Shown here: positions 35,954 to 45,003 of the stretch, piece by piece
How positions within the stretch are numbered: position 1 is the stretch's first letter
Layout: each line of letters opens with the position of its first letter
DNA from: Deltaproteobacteria bacterium
GTDB lineage: Bacteria > Myxococcota > B64-G9
Direction: 5' to 3'
Length of the DNA stretch: 54,095 nucleotides
Assembly (NCBI GenBank): GCA_019307065.1
Contig: JAFDKH010000007.1
Coordinates: 1 to 54,095, forward strand
Made by a program: the position numbers and the translations under genes
The notes under the pieces: model-generated
Told to the model about the DNA's origin: nothing
Seen by the model: only the letters and a program-made list of their open reading frames with translations
The model's database searches: none

Positions 35954-36337
35954 TTAATTAACCTTCTTCAATGAACCCAAAGCTGTCGCAGCTACTTTTC
36001 CAACACTATTTTTGGTTCGCAAAATCTGGGATGGACTGGGTTCGATCAAACCCAACTCTTCTATAGCCAGTTTGCGCAGCCGTCGCGGGTTTCGCAATGT
36101 GGCAACTTCCAGCTTCAGTTTTCTCGATTCGGTCAACAGCTCTTGATGTTTGCTGGCTGCTCTGGACAGCTGGTAGCCGAGTTCAACAACAACCAGTTTC
36201 GAACGTACGTGTACAACTGCCGCAAATGTAAAGGCCAGGATGACGATCACGCCGGCAGTCCATCCGGCGTTCCAGGATGATCGGCGCCGTCTTGATGGCG
36301 ACTTGATCGGTTTCTTCTTTTTAGCTTTGCGCGGCAT
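35954..36337 (-). CDS. ftsL: Cell division protein FtsL
   Basis: 127 residues. A lysine/arginine-rich cytoplasmic tail (MPRKAKKKKPIKSPSRRRRS) is followed by a single membrane helix (about 25-45), then a coiled-coil periplasmic part (LVVVELGYQLSRAASKHQEL, LTESRKLKLEVATLRNPRRL). FtsL pairs with FtsB and links FtsQ to FtsW/FtsI. Identity rests on topology and position between rsmH and ftsI, as sequence conservation in this family is low. Confidence 0.9.
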   Translation of the reverse strand: MPRKAKKKKPIKSPSRRRRSSWNAGWTAGVIVILAFTFAAVVHVRSKLVVVELGYQLSRAASKHQELLTESRKLKLEVATLRNPRRLRKLAIEELGLIEPSPSQILRTKNSVGKVAATALGSLKKVN

Positions 36338-36344
36338 TCTTCTC

Positions 36345-37277
36345 TCAGGCCGCTAAACGTTCGGCCATTCTCAAGCGTGCACTCCGGGCACGCGGATTTC
36401 TGTCGAGTTCGGCTTGCTCGGGTATTACCGGCCGGCGAGTGATCACACGCATCAACGGACGCACACCACAGCAACACTTGGGCAACCCGGGCGGACAAGT
36501 GCAAATTCCTTCGAGATCTCTCAAGCGTTGTTTGACCAGCCGATCCTCGAGGCTATGGAACGAGATGAAAACTACCCGTCCACCGGGTTTTAGTGGATCG
36601 GGTAATGAATCCAGTAAAGCGCGAAGTTCTTCTTGTTCGCGATTAACCATCATGCGTAACGCCATAAACACTCGAGTGGCGGGGTGAATCCTGCCTTTAC
36701 GTCTTCCTTCCGATGCAATCCTGGCCAGCTCCACGGTATCCATCAGTGGATCTTCCTTGATCGATCTAAGTATTCTGCGGGCAATGACTCGGGCCCGACG
36801 TACTTCCCCGAAGCGCTTGAGAACATCAGCCAGAGCAACTTCGTCCATTCGAGCAAGGCGAGTCATGAGCGATTCATCAAGACCAGGATCCATACGCATG
36901 TCCAGGGGACCGGCATTTTGAAAACTGAATCCGCGTTGGGCGTCTTGAAGCTGCAACGAAGAAACTCCCAGATCGGCCAACATGCCATCGACTTGAGACC
37001 AGCCAATATTGTTGAGATGAACATCAAGTTCGGAAAACCTGCCGTGAATTATCTTCAAGCGTTTACGAAATGGCTCGAGAGTTTTTTTTGCTCGTCGGAT
37101 TGCCTCGGGATCGCGGTCAACTCCGAGCAATACGCCATCCGGGGCGGAACACTCGAGAATGCGTCGCGCGTGGCCGCCTAGACCTAGCGTCAGATCGACA
37201 TACTTGCCGCCAGTTTGGGGGTTGAGAAACTTTATGACCTGTTCAGGCATCACCGGCTGGTGAAGTTGATCGGGCAC
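36345..37277 (-). CDS. rsmH: 16S rRNA m4C1402 methyltransferase RsmH
   Basis: 310 residues from a GTG at 37277 with AGGAGGG 8 bases upstream; a longer frame from 37352 adds an unconserved, proline-rich stretch. HQPVMPEQVIKFL is the family N-terminus; YVDLTLGLGGHARRILE the SAM site; GMLADLGVSSLQLQDAQRGF with SFQNAGPLDMRMD the hallmark core; and FISFHSLEDRLVKQRL the C-terminal motif. It adds the N4-methyl group at C1402 of 16S rRNA. The C-terminus has CTCPPGLPKCCCG, a cysteine cluster found in many RsmH proteins. Second gene of the cluster. Confidence 0.97.
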   Translation of the reverse strand: MPDQLHQPVMPEQVIKFLNPQTGGKYVDLTLGLGGHARRILECSAPDGVLLGVDRDPEAIRRAKKTLEPFRKRLKIIHGRFSELDVHLNNIGWSQVDGMLADLGVSSLQLQDAQRGFSFQNAGPLDMRMDPGLDESLMTRLARMDEVALADVLKRFGEVRRARVIARRILRSIKEDPLMDTVELARIASEGRRKGRIHPATRVFMALRMMVNREQEELRALLDSLPDPLKPGGRVVFISFHSLEDRLVKQRLRDLEGICTCPPGLPKCCCGVRPLMRVITRRPVIPEQAELDRNPRARSARLRMAERLAA

Positions 37278-37361
37278 CTGGTTTTCCCTCCTGGCATCCT
37301 TGGGCTTGCAAAGCCCGGGGGCGGCCGGACGCGCATCCGGCCTTGCTTGCATCTCTAACGG

Positions 37362-37808
37362 CTAGAGTCCCAGGTCGCCCAGAGCTCCACCCAGGTCGGC
37401 AATGTTACCCCTGGCCTTTTCAAACATCCGCTCCCAGTTGTCTTTGGACCAAATCTCAATCGTGTCGACCATTCCGGCCCAAATCACTTCCCGCTTGAGT
37501 CCGGCAAACTCACGTAAAACGGGAGGAATCAACACTCTCCCGTTCTTATCGATCGGGACCTCGGTCGCACCGGAAATAAGTACCCGTTTGACTTGCATAA
37601 CTCTGGGATCAAACCGGGGCAGACTGCGTATTTTTTGCTCGAAAGCCCGCCACTCGGTTATTGGGTAGGCAATCAAACAAGGATCAACAAATGAAGTAAT
37701 TATTAGTCGCTCGTCAGAGTAGCTGGAGGAAAGTATTTCCCTGAATCTGGAGGGAATACTGACCCGACCTTTTGCATCAATTGTATGTCCGAAGCGACCC
37801 GTGAACAT
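37362..37808 (-). CDS. mraZ: Transcriptional regulator MraZ
   Basis: 148 residues with two AbrB-like halves, each carrying the D-x-x-G-R motif (TIDAKGRVSIPSRFREIL near the start and PIDKNGRVLIPPVLREFAGL in the middle). MraZ forms a ring and represses or tunes the division and cell-wall cluster by binding repeated sites upstream of itself. It is the first gene of the cluster, 84 bases before rsmH, and candidate binding sites are present at 37861-37883. The ATG directly begins MFTGRFGHTIDAKG, the standard start. Confidence 0.98.
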   Translation of the reverse strand: MFTGRFGHTIDAKGRVSIPSRFREILSSSYSDERLIITSFVDPCLIAYPITEWRAFEQKIRSLPRFDPRVMQVKRVLISGATEVPIDKNGRVLIPPVLREFAGLKREVIWAGMVDTIEIWSKDNWERMFEKARGNIADLGGALGDLGL

Positions 37809-37839
37809 TTTACCACCCGGTTCCGAGACTTAACACGCA

Positions 37840-37856
37840 GTGCCTTAAAAAGGCAC
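37840..37856 (-). promoter_or_regulatory. Hairpin in the mraZ leader
   Basis: A perfect 7-base stem (GTGCCTT / AAGGCAC) with a 3-base loop lies 32 bases upstream of the mraZ start, in the presumed leader. There is no following T tract at either side, so it may be an attenuating or stabilising stem rather than a terminator. Confidence 0.5.
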
Positions 37857-37860
37857 GGCT

Positions 37861-37912
37861 TACCACTTTTTCCCACTTTTTGGATAGTCCTCCAACTACC
37901 CTGATGTGTCAA
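37861..37912 (-). promoter_or_regulatory. Promoter and MraZ boxes of the division cluster
   Basis: On the minus strand TTGACA (37907-37912) resembles a -35; 17 bases on, GACTAT is a poor -10. Directly after come two repeats, GTGGGAAAAA and GTGGTAAGCC, with a 10-base period (about 37862-37883), matching the arrangement of known MraZ boxes (TGGG repeated every 10 bases in E. coli). This fits autoregulation by MraZ. Confidence 0.55.
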
Positions 37913-38211
37913 GAAATTCACCGATTTTATTCCGGAAAATCGTCCAGATAGTGGCCATACCCCAGAATATGGTATACAAATTATGTACACCCCATGATGT
38001 AGTGACCGCACAAACTCAAGAGACCCTCTTGTTTTATATCTATTTGATTTTTAGTTGTTATTTGGCAAAGAAGCAGGATTGAAGTACTTGTCTTATCTAG
38101 CGGTGTATAAAAAACAGACACTATTTTGTAAACAACGAGCAGAAACTGGATGTATTACTTAATGTATGCTATGTAACATGTTGTTATTATGGATATATAT
38201 CATGTGCGGGT
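37913..38211. other. AT-rich intergenic region upstream of the division cluster
   Basis: Beyond the promoter described at 37861-37912, this AT-rich stretch (about 300 bases) has no supported gene. It may hold additional promoters or the 3' end of the transcript of the small gene at 38212-38385, but I can assign no specific site. Confidence 0.4.
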
Positions 38212-38385
38212 TTATTTTTTCAGGTGTGCCTCACAGACCCATACTTTTTTCTCCTTCGAGTGTGTCATCTGTCGGGCGCTAGCCTGACCAACTTGTTGTT
38301 TACACACGAAACAATTTACCATCTTGGGTTTTGCTGCCTTTTCGTCCGAATTGGTAGTCGGTTCTGTTGAAACCGGTTCGAGCAT
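38212..38385 (-). CDS. Small putative zinc-binding protein, 57 aa
   Basis: A short frame with ATG at 38385 and a strong ribosome site (AGGAGGG, 6 bases upstream). The N-terminal about 22 residues are polar and flexible. The rest holds C-F-V-C at 25-28 and C-E-A-H at 51-54, that is C-x2-C and C-x2-H spaced by 22 residues, the pattern of a small zinc finger or ribbon. No known family was recognised. It lies upstream of mraZ on the same strand with 403 bases between, so it probably has its own transcript. A role in nucleic-acid or protein binding is only a guess. Confidence 0.65.
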   Translation of the reverse strand: MLEPVSTEPTTNSDEKAAKPKMVNCFVCKQQVGQASARQMTHSKEKKVWVCEAHLKK

Positions 38386-38636
38386 GACTAACCCTCCTGT
38401 GAACGATTTACTTCAATCCGTGCAAACAAGATGCCAAGCCCGAAAATGAAATGAATGGGTTCAATCCCGAGAAAGTTGCATGGTTTATAGCTTTTGGGGA
38501 TCTAACCAAAGAACAAAACGAGCCAGAAAAGGTCTTTCAATTCTGCGCGCCCTATGCCATTTACGTCAGGGTTTCAAACCAGCTTGGATTTTGGGAGTAT
38601 TGACCTGCAGAGCTTTTAGGTCGTATTCTCACGGCC

Positions 38637-38936
38637 ATGGAAGAAACCACCGACAATCCGGTCAATCAGGCCAATAGCGAAGCCGAGGCAGACTCGCTGC
38701 AACAACTTGATCCGATTACCCAGGCCAGGTTGCAAATCGTAAAAACCATGAAAACCGGGGATTTCAGACTGGCTGGCGATGAAATTGAAGAACTGTCGAA
38801 GGACCTGGAAGGTAAAGATCTGGAATCCGTCAGGCTGCTTAGCCAACGTCTCGAGCCCGACCCGGTTGCCATAATAATTGGCATAGTATGTTTAATTGGT
38901 TTACTCGTCGTTGCAGCATTATACGTTTTTCACTGA
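38637..38936 (+). CDS. Small tail-anchored membrane protein, 99 aa
   Basis: Acidic, mostly helical N-terminal part (QLDPITQARLQIVKTMKTGD, DEIEELSKDLEGKDLESVRL), then one C-terminal membrane helix (PVAIIIGIVCLIGLLVVAAL). No signal peptide, so the bulk should be cytoplasmic. Its stop lies 27 bases before proS on the same strand, which supports it as a real gene, although the ribosome site is weak. Function is unknown. Confidence 0.6.
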   Translation: MEETTDNPVNQANSEAEADSLQQLDPITQARLQIVKTMKTGDFRLAGDEIEELSKDLEGKDLESVRLLSQRLEPDPVAIIIGIVCLIGLLVVAALYVFH

Positions 38937-38963
38937 ACTCTAACCTCAACAGGAGCAGTGAGT

Positions 38964-40394
38964 ATGCAATCAGGAATTACTCCTCGGGATAAAGATTACA
39001 ACCAATGGTACCTCGACGTTATCCAGGCGGCTAAGCTTGCCGATCATTCTCCGGTCAAGGGCTGCATGGTCATCAGGCCAAACGGATACGCGCTATGGGA
39101 GAATATCCAGCAAATTCTGGACTCGATGTTCAAGGACACTGGTCATGTCAACGCCTATTTCCCATTGCTGATACCCGAATCCTTTATGAAGAAAGAAGCC
39201 GAGCATGTTGAAGGCTTTGCACCCGAATGCGCCGTGGTAACGCACGGGGGCGGCAGCCGCTTAGAAGAGCCGTTATATATTCGCCCGACTTCAGAAACCA
39301 TCATCTGGAGTATGTACAAGAAGTGGATTTCTTCGCACCGAGATCTGCCAATCTTGATCAATCAATGGGCCAATGTTGTTCGCTGGGAAATGCGCACTCG
39401 TTTGTTTCTGCGGACAACGGAGTTCTTGTGGCAAGAAGGGCACACCGCGCATGCCACCGAAGAAGAGGCCGAGGCCGAGACCAGACAGATGCTGCAGGTT
39501 TATCGGCGCCTGGCCGAAGATTACCTGGCGATTCCGGTTATCGAGGGACTAAAATCCGAAAAAGAGAAGTTCGCCGGGGCTGTGCGCACATACTGCATTG
39601 AAGCCATGATGCAGGATCATCGGGCCCTACAAGCAGGAACCTCGCATAACCTGGGCCAAAACTTTGCCAAAGCCTTTGATGTCACTTTCCAAGACGAATC
39701 CGGTCAGCGTCAACTGGTTTGGGCCACCAGTTGGGGCGTCAGTACCCGTTTGATCGGTGCGGTGATCATGACTCATTCCGACGACCGCGGGTTGGTCTTA
39801 CCGCCCCGGATCGCGGCAACCAAGGTCGTGGTAGTTCCAATTCCCGGCAAGAAAACAGATCCATCAGCAATCAACTCAGAAGCCCAAAAACTGAGCCAGG
39901 AGTTGGAACTTGGCCGATCTGTTATCGTCGACGACCGGCCGAATCTCAGCCCGGGCCGAAAATATCACCACTGGGAGAACCGGGGTATCCCGATCAGAAT
40001 CGAACTGGGACCGCGTGATCTGGAAAACAACCAGGCCGTGATTGTAAGAAGAGACACCGGAGAAAAGTCATTCGTGCCTCGAGCCGAACTCAAAGCCAAG
40101 GTCATTGATGTTCTCGAAGATATCCAGAAGAACCTCTTCGAACGGGCCAAAGCTATGCGTGAAGAATTCACCTTCAACGTGGACGACCAAGCTTCATTTA
40201 TCGAAAAACTCAACCAGCCCGGCGGATTTTTGAATGCCCACTGGTGTGGTGAAACTGAATGTGAGCTGCGCATTCAAAACGAAACCAAGGCAACCATTCG
40301 CTGCATCCCGCTTGACGCAAAAGAAGAAAAAGGCAAGTGCCCTTTCTGCGGTAAAGACTCACGCCAACGAGTTGTTTTTTCCAAGGCTTATTAG
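38964..40394 (+). CDS. proS: Prolyl-tRNA synthetase, archaeal/eukaryotic-type
   Basis: 476 residues from the ATG at 38964 (AGGAG 8 bases upstream; the GTG at 38958 is too close to it). It charges tRNA-Pro with proline. [40 protein letters not shown] and [20 protein letters not shown] are class II motifs in the short, eukaryote-like ProRS subtype, which lacks the bacterial editing insert. The C-terminal domain ends in a zinc-like set ([19 protein letters not shown]) and a final F-S-K-A-Y, typical of this subtype. cinA begins 4 bases after its stop. Confidence 0.97.
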   Translation: MQSGITPRDKDYNQWYLDVIQAAKLADHSPVKGCMVIRPNGYALWENIQQILDSMFKDTGHVNAYFPLLIPESFMKKEAEHVEGFAPECAVVTHGGGSRLEEPLYIRPTSETIIWSMYKKWISSHRDLPILINQWANVVRWEMRTRLFLRTTEFLWQEGHTAHATEEEAEAETRQMLQVYRRLAEDYLAIPVIEGLKSEKEKFAGAVRTYCIEAMMQDHRALQAGTSHNLGQNFAKAFDVTFQDESGQRQLVWATSWGVSTRLIGAVIMTHSDDRGLVLPPRIAATKVVVVPIPGKKTDPSAINSEAQKLSQELELGRSVIVDDRPNLSPGRKYHHWENRGIPIRIELGPRDLENNQAVIVRRDTGEKSFVPRAELKAKVIDVLEDIQKNLFERAKAMREEFTFNVDDQASFIEKLNQPGGFLNAHWCGETECELRIQNETKATIRCIPLDAKEEKGKCPFCGKDSRQRVVFSKAY

Positions 40395-40398
40395 TTTC

Positions 40399-41667
40399 AT
40401 GAGGGTTAGTCTAGTCAGCACCGGTGACGAGATATTACTTGGCGAAGTGCTGGACACAAACGCCTCCTACGCAGCTTCGCTTCTTGCCGATCACGGCTTC
40501 TCGATCGGCCGGCACTACACAGTCGGCGACAATCTCGATGAATTGATATCTGTTTTTAAGTCAGCCTTATCTGAGGCCGATGCCGTGATTTGTTGCGGCG
40601 GGCTTGGCCCCACTCGCGACGACATCACCGCCGAAGCTGCAGCGGCAACTTCGGCTGTCGACCTGGTTGTCAACCAGGATGTATTAGAAGATCTCAAGAA
40701 TAAGTTTTCTATGCTGGGCTTGAAATGGACCGACAACCAGGAGCGCCAGGCCCGAATCCCCGAAGGGGCCCAGGTCCTGTCTAATCCACTGGGAACTGCT
40801 CCGGGTATAATCGTTCAAATGCAGCCGGCTTGGTTGTTCTGCCTGCCCGGACCGCCCAGGGAGTATAAACCCATGCTGGCGGGCCCGGTTCTGGCCAAGT
40901 TAATCGAGATCAGGAACTCACGCTCCGATTCCAAAAATACGGGTGTGCGTATGCTCAGGCTATTCGGCAAAGGAGAGGGTTTAGTCGAGAATGCCCTGGG
41001 CGACATGGCCGCTTCAATTCCTGGATTATCGGTTGGGTTCCGGGCAGCTTTCCCTGAAATCCAGATCAAGCTGCGCGCTCAAGGAGCAACCAGCCAAGAT
41101 GTTGAGACGATTCTCGACCAGGCCGAGCTGGCTGCCAGAGAGAAACTGGGAGATCTGATTTTTGCCAGTGGAGACACCTCCTTGCCGGCAGCCTTGCTTG
41201 ATCTTTTACAGGCTAAGAACATGACCCTGGCCGTGGCCGAGAGCTGCACCGGAGGGTTGGTTGGCAAGCTTCTAACCGATGTCCCGGGTTCGTCGGCTAC
41301 GTTTCTTCTCTCAATGGTAACTTACATCAACGAGATGAAAGCTAAGCTACTCGGCGTAACAGCCGAAACTCTCGAACACGACGGGGCAGTCAGCGCGGCT
41401 TGCTCCAAAGAGATGGCCGAGGGAGTTCGACGACTGTCCGGGGCCGATATCAGTCTGGCCATAACCGGAATTGCCGGGCCGGACGGGGGCACCGACGACA
41501 AGCCGGTCGGAACAGTGCATTTTGCTATTAGTGATAAGACTGGTACCGAAACCAAACTTCGTTCTTTTGGTTTTAGAAATAGAGAATATGTGCGCAGGCT
41601 TTCAGCTTATACCGCCCTGGCCCTGGTTAGACGACGGCTGCTCGAGCCGCCGGCCGGCGCCGAATAG
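40399..41667 (+). CDS. cinA: CinA-family nicotinamide-nucleotide amidohydrolase
   Basis: 422 residues from the ATG at 40399, whose protein begins MRVSLVSTGDEILLGEVLDT, the exact family start; a frame from 40234 would overlap proS. The N-terminal half is a MoCF-biosynthesis-like fold (CCGGLGPTRDDITAEA, CLPGPPREYKPML), associated with ADP-ribose pyrophosphatase activity in characterised CinA proteins. The C-terminal half (LAVAESCTGGLVGKLLTDVP, AITGIAGPDGGTDDKPVGTV) is the NMN deamidase domain used to recycle pyridine nucleotides. It lies in a run with proS and the oxidoreductase gene, likely one transcript. Confidence 0.96.
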   Translation: MRVSLVSTGDEILLGEVLDTNASYAASLLADHGFSIGRHYTVGDNLDELISVFKSALSEADAVICCGGLGPTRDDITAEAAAATSAVDLVVNQDVLEDLKNKFSMLGLKWTDNQERQARIPEGAQVLSNPLGTAPGIIVQMQPAWLFCLPGPPREYKPMLAGPVLAKLIEIRNSRSDSKNTGVRMLRLFGKGEGLVENALGDMAASIPGLSVGFRAAFPEIQIKLRAQGATSQDVETILDQAELAAREKLGDLIFASGDTSLPAALLDLLQAKNMTLAVAESCTGGLVGKLLTDVPGSSATFLLSMVTYINEMKAKLLGVTAETLEHDGAVSAACSKEMAEGVRRLSGADISLAITGIAGPDGGTDDKPVGTVHFAISDKTGTETKLRSFGFRNREYVRRLSAYTALALVRRRLLEPPAGAE

Positions 41668-41675
41668 AGGGGAAT

Positions 41676-43550
41676 ATGATGGCTAATGGATACAACGGAA
41701 CTGTACTCAGGATTGACTTAACCAACGAAAAAACCGAAAAGGTCCCTGTCGAAGCCGAGTTTTTGCGGGCCTATCTTGGGGGCGGGGCGATCGGCACGTT
41801 TTATTTGCACAAGGAAACAACCGCCCAGACAGATCCGCTCGATCCCGAAAACGTTCTGTGTATCGCGCCGGGTGTTACAACCGGGGCCGCGGTCAGCGGA
41901 GTCAGCCGCTGCAGCGTTACGGCACTTTCCCCTCTGACCGGCATGGTTGGCGACAGTCAGGCAGGTGGAGCCATCGGGCCGATGATTAAACGGGCCGGTT
42001 ATGATGCGCTGGTGATCACCGGCCGGGCTGACAGATTGGTATACTTGTGGATCGACGGCGGTCAAGTCCAGATTAGAAATGCCGGTCATCTAAGCGGCTC
42101 TAAAACAAGTGCGCTGCTCGATAGTTTTGATTCAGAGCTCGAAGGCAAGGGTTGGAGCATCATTCAGTGCGGCCCGGCTGGTGAAAAACTCGTACGCTTC
42201 GCCTGCTTGATGGTCGACCGCAACGATGTTGCCGGACGCACCGGGCTGGGTGCAGTCTTCGGGTCCAAAAACCTCAGAGCCGTGGCAGTCCGCGGCCAAA
42301 ACGACTTGAACTTCGCCGATCCCGAGGGCCTCAAGCGCCTCGCTCAAAAAGCCGCCAAGGCAATTCCCGACGCGGCCTTTCCGGCCACCTTGCAAAAGTA
42401 CGGGACTCCCGGCGTGGTTGGTTTTCAGGCCGAGAGCGGCAATTTCGCGACCCACAATTATTCCAAGGGGTTCACTACCGAGTACATGCAACTTAGCGGG
42501 GAGACTTACGCTGCCGATCTCGGGGCAGGCGGCACGACTTGTTTCGGTTGTGCGGTACGTTGTCGAAAAAGAGTCAAAGCCGACAAACCCTATCCGCTTT
42601 CGGAAGATCTCGGCGGTCCCGAGTTTGAAACCCTGGGCCTTTTGGGATCTAACTTGGACATTACCGATCCGGCCGCGGTTGCCCGGGCCAACCAGCTATG
42701 TGGTGAGTATGGAATAGACACCATTAGCATGGGCGGTCTGGCCGGTTATGTCTTCGAATGCCTGGAAAAAGGACTCATCTCGGATAATGAAATTGATGGA
42801 GTTGCCCTCGGTTTTTCCAAACCCGAAGGCCTCTTTAAACTGATAGAAAAAACAGGCCAGCGGGAAGGCATCGGCGACATTCTGGCTGAAGGGTTTAATG
42901 CAGCCGTTGAAAAATTCGGCAAGGCGACTAAAGACTTGGCGATCCACGTTAAAAACCAGGGGCTGGCTGTGCACATGCCGCAGGTCAAACCGTCGCAGGC
43001 TCTCATGTACGCGGTCTGTCCGATCGGCCCCGACCACCAATCTTGTGAACACGATTGGCTGCTGGATGCCGGCGGGGATGATTGCCTGGGCCTGGGTATT
43101 GTCGGCCAGGGAGATCGCGACTCGACTAACCTGGCAAAAGTGCGCATGACGATCAATTCCCAATTTTACTACAGCCTGCTCGATTCGCTATGCCTGTGTA
43201 TGTTTTGCTGGGGTCCGGGCAACTTGTTTACTTATCGTGAACTTGAAGACTTGCTTAGATTCACCACCGGCTGGGATTGTACTTTCTTTGAATTGATGAA
43301 AGCCGGCGAGCGCCGGGTCAACCTGATGCGGCAGCTGAATGCCAAGCGCGGCTTCACAAGAGAGCATGATTGCTTGCCGGCCAGAGTCTTCGAGCCCCTG
43401 CCCGACGGACCGAGCAAGGGCAAACATGTAGATCGTGACAGCTTCGCTGAAATGCTGGATAACTATTTCAACATGATCGGCTGGGACCCCCAAACCGGCA
43501 ACCCATCCTCCGGCAAGCTCAAAGAACTCGGCCTGGAGTGGTCAATATAA
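41676..43550 (+). CDS. Aldehyde:ferredoxin oxidoreductase-family enzyme
   Basis: 624 residues. These tungsten- or molybdenum-pterin enzymes oxidise aldehydes to acids with ferredoxin. NGYNGTVLRIDLTNEKTEKV is the usual start and SRCSVTALSPLTGMVGDSQA a conserved pterin-binding region. C289, C292 and C296 (in TTCFGCAVRCRKR) plus a later cysteine (C511 in CMFCWGPGN) fit the four ligands of the [4Fe-4S] cluster. GAGGGG precedes two adjacent ATG codons at 41676 and 41679. It starts 8 bases after cinA. The substrate cannot be told; family members range from general aldehydes to glyceraldehyde-3-phosphate. It implies low-potential, probably anaerobic metabolism. Confidence 0.93.
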   Translation: MMANGYNGTVLRIDLTNEKTEKVPVEAEFLRAYLGGGAIGTFYLHKETTAQTDPLDPENVLCIAPGVTTGAAVSGVSRCSVTALSPLTGMVGDSQAGGAIGPMIKRAGYDALVITGRADRLVYLWIDGGQVQIRNAGHLSGSKTSALLDSFDSELEGKGWSIIQCGPAGEKLVRFACLMVDRNDVAGRTGLGAVFGSKNLRAVAVRGQNDLNFADPEGLKRLAQKAAKAIPDAAFPATLQKYGTPGVVGFQAESGNFATHNYSKGFTTEYMQLSGETYAADLGAGGTTCFGCAVRCRKRVKADKPYPLSEDLGGPEFETLGLLGSNLDITDPAAVARANQLCGEYGIDTISMGGLAGYVFECLEKGLISDNEIDGVALGFSKPEGLFKLIEKTGQREGIGDILAEGFNAAVEKFGKATKDLAIHVKNQGLAVHMPQVKPSQALMYAVCPIGPDHQSCEHDWLLDAGGDDCLGLGIVGQGDRDSTNLAKVRMTINSQFYYSLLDSLCLCMFCWGPGNLFTYRELEDLLRFTTGWDCTFFELMKAGERRVNLMRQLNAKRGFTREHDCLPARVFEPLPDGPSKGKHVDRDSFAEMLDNYFNMIGWDPQTGNPSSGKLKELGLEWSI

Positions 43551-43584
43551 TTTTCTTGTTGAAAACCTGCACCCGGAACGCCAT

Positions 43585-44745
43585 TTGAAAACACAACTTT
43601 GCCTACTAAGCCTGATGCTGTCCCTGCCCGCGATGGCCACACCGGCCAGTCGACCCGATCCCTGGCGGAGCTGGCCGGCCTGGAGCCTGGTAGCCCCCGT
43701 CGATCCTGACAGGTGCCGGTTGGTCAATCCGGAAGTTGAAGTCTTTTGCGACAACGCTAACCATTGCCGGGTTTCCCAAACCTTTGAAATTGGTCAGGCC
43801 GGCTGCCCGGGCGGATTGGTTTTCTTCCCGCGCGATATATCTCCAAATTCAGACAACCATGAAATTGTAATCCGTCTCGCACCGGACGGAGCAGAGCTGA
43901 AACCAATCAACTGCCCGAAAGACAGTAAACTCTCCCAGGGAGCGGTTTGTTTTCCGAGCCCTCCCGGCTCAGTTAAAGTCAGCACGAGTTTCTTTGCCTG
44001 GATTTCAACCTGGAACGGTGATGGTCCTTTTGTGATCCAGGGCCTGAGCGCCAAACACCTGCTACTGGGTAAGATCGGGGCGGGTGGTTTCGGCGGATTC
44101 AACCTGAGAATCCCGAAGGCGGGCAGGCAACCTGCAGCGATTCCGACAATTAATACGCGCGGCTCTTTCCGGCATGACTACCGTTTGACCGTCTGGAACG
44201 ATCGAGATCTGCCTGGCCAGAATGAAACACCAGTTGCCGTTGAGAATGATCCCGACTTCCAGCCAAGTCCCGGCCTGCGGGCGGCTATTGCTACTGAACA
44301 CGGCAATCCGGTCAGCTGGAAACCGCCCCGCGGGTATCAATATGCCGGAGTTTTTTTCGAGAAAAGCTCCTTCGGGTTCGCCGGGCTGACAACCGAATTC
44401 GGTGGTTCCCAGGTCGGCACAACCTGGGCGGGATTGGGCCGGATTGGGGCCGACTTCTTTTTTCAGCGCTATCTTTATGGGTCTTTAGTTGTCGAGGGTT
44501 CTACTATCGGCGACCTGGCCTTTTGCGCTGAGGTCGCCGCGGCTACTCCCAATTTTGTTTTTATCATACCTTCTTTGGGATTCGGCTTGGGAATCGGCGG
44601 AGACTTTCTTCCCGAGCGGACTGCCTTTGTTCGAACCCGGGTGAATATACAATGGCCCGTATTCGGCATCTCGATTGGCTTTGACTGGCGAATAACACCG
44701 TCTTTTTCACGCCGTTTTCATATCACTTTGGTTTTCGGAATATAG
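43585..44745 (+). CDS. Putative outer-membrane barrel protein
   Basis: 386 residues with an apparent TTG start; the ribosome site is weak. The N-terminus MKTQLCLLSLMLSLPAMA is a signal peptide. The first half has paired cysteines (CRLVNPEVEVFCDNANHC) and looks like a beta-rich periplasmic domain. From about 245 on, alternating aromatic/glycine strands (GVFFEKSSFGFAGLTTEFGG, RIGADFFFQRYLYGSLVVEG, FIIPSLGFGLGIGGDF) suggest a membrane beta-barrel, and the final residues FHITLVFGI end close to an aromatic-rich barrel signal. The family is unknown. It begins 34 bases after the oxidoreductase gene. Confidence 0.7.
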   Translation: MKTQLCLLSLMLSLPAMATPASRPDPWRSWPAWSLVAPVDPDRCRLVNPEVEVFCDNANHCRVSQTFEIGQAGCPGGLVFFPRDISPNSDNHEIVIRLAPDGAELKPINCPKDSKLSQGAVCFPSPPGSVKVSTSFFAWISTWNGDGPFVIQGLSAKHLLLGKIGAGGFGGFNLRIPKAGRQPAAIPTINTRGSFRHDYRLTVWNDRDLPGQNETPVAVENDPDFQPSPGLRAAIATEHGNPVSWKPPRGYQYAGVFFEKSSFGFAGLTTEFGGSQVGTTWAGLGRIGADFFFQRYLYGSLVVEGSTIGDLAFCAEVAAATPNFVFIIPSLGFGLGIGGDFLPERTAFVRTRVNIQWPVFGISIGFDWRITPSFSRRFHITLVFGI

Positions 44746-45003
44746 TTCATGATTCCACACATGAGATAGGATTTTTCCTGTTTCTTGACCGAGTAACCTG
44801 ATATGTTTGAGATGGTAAGTCAGTTTACAGAGGAGGTGGTTGTCCCGTAAACAATTGCCACAACGATGCTGATGAGCCTATGATTACACTATCGATCGTA
44901 TCTTCGCAGAAAAGCTTGTTTGTCGAAGAAGATTCATTTTGAAATAGGGGATATTTTCCTGAATCTATGATTAGTGGTGTTTCAATTCTAATAATGAGAA
45001 ACC
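44746..45003. other. Intergenic left edge of AT-rich locus
   Basis: Base composition becomes clearly more AT-rich here and stays so to about 49000. I see no supported gene in this stretch; a TTGACC near 44785 could be a -35 but no good -10 follows. Confidence 0.4.
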
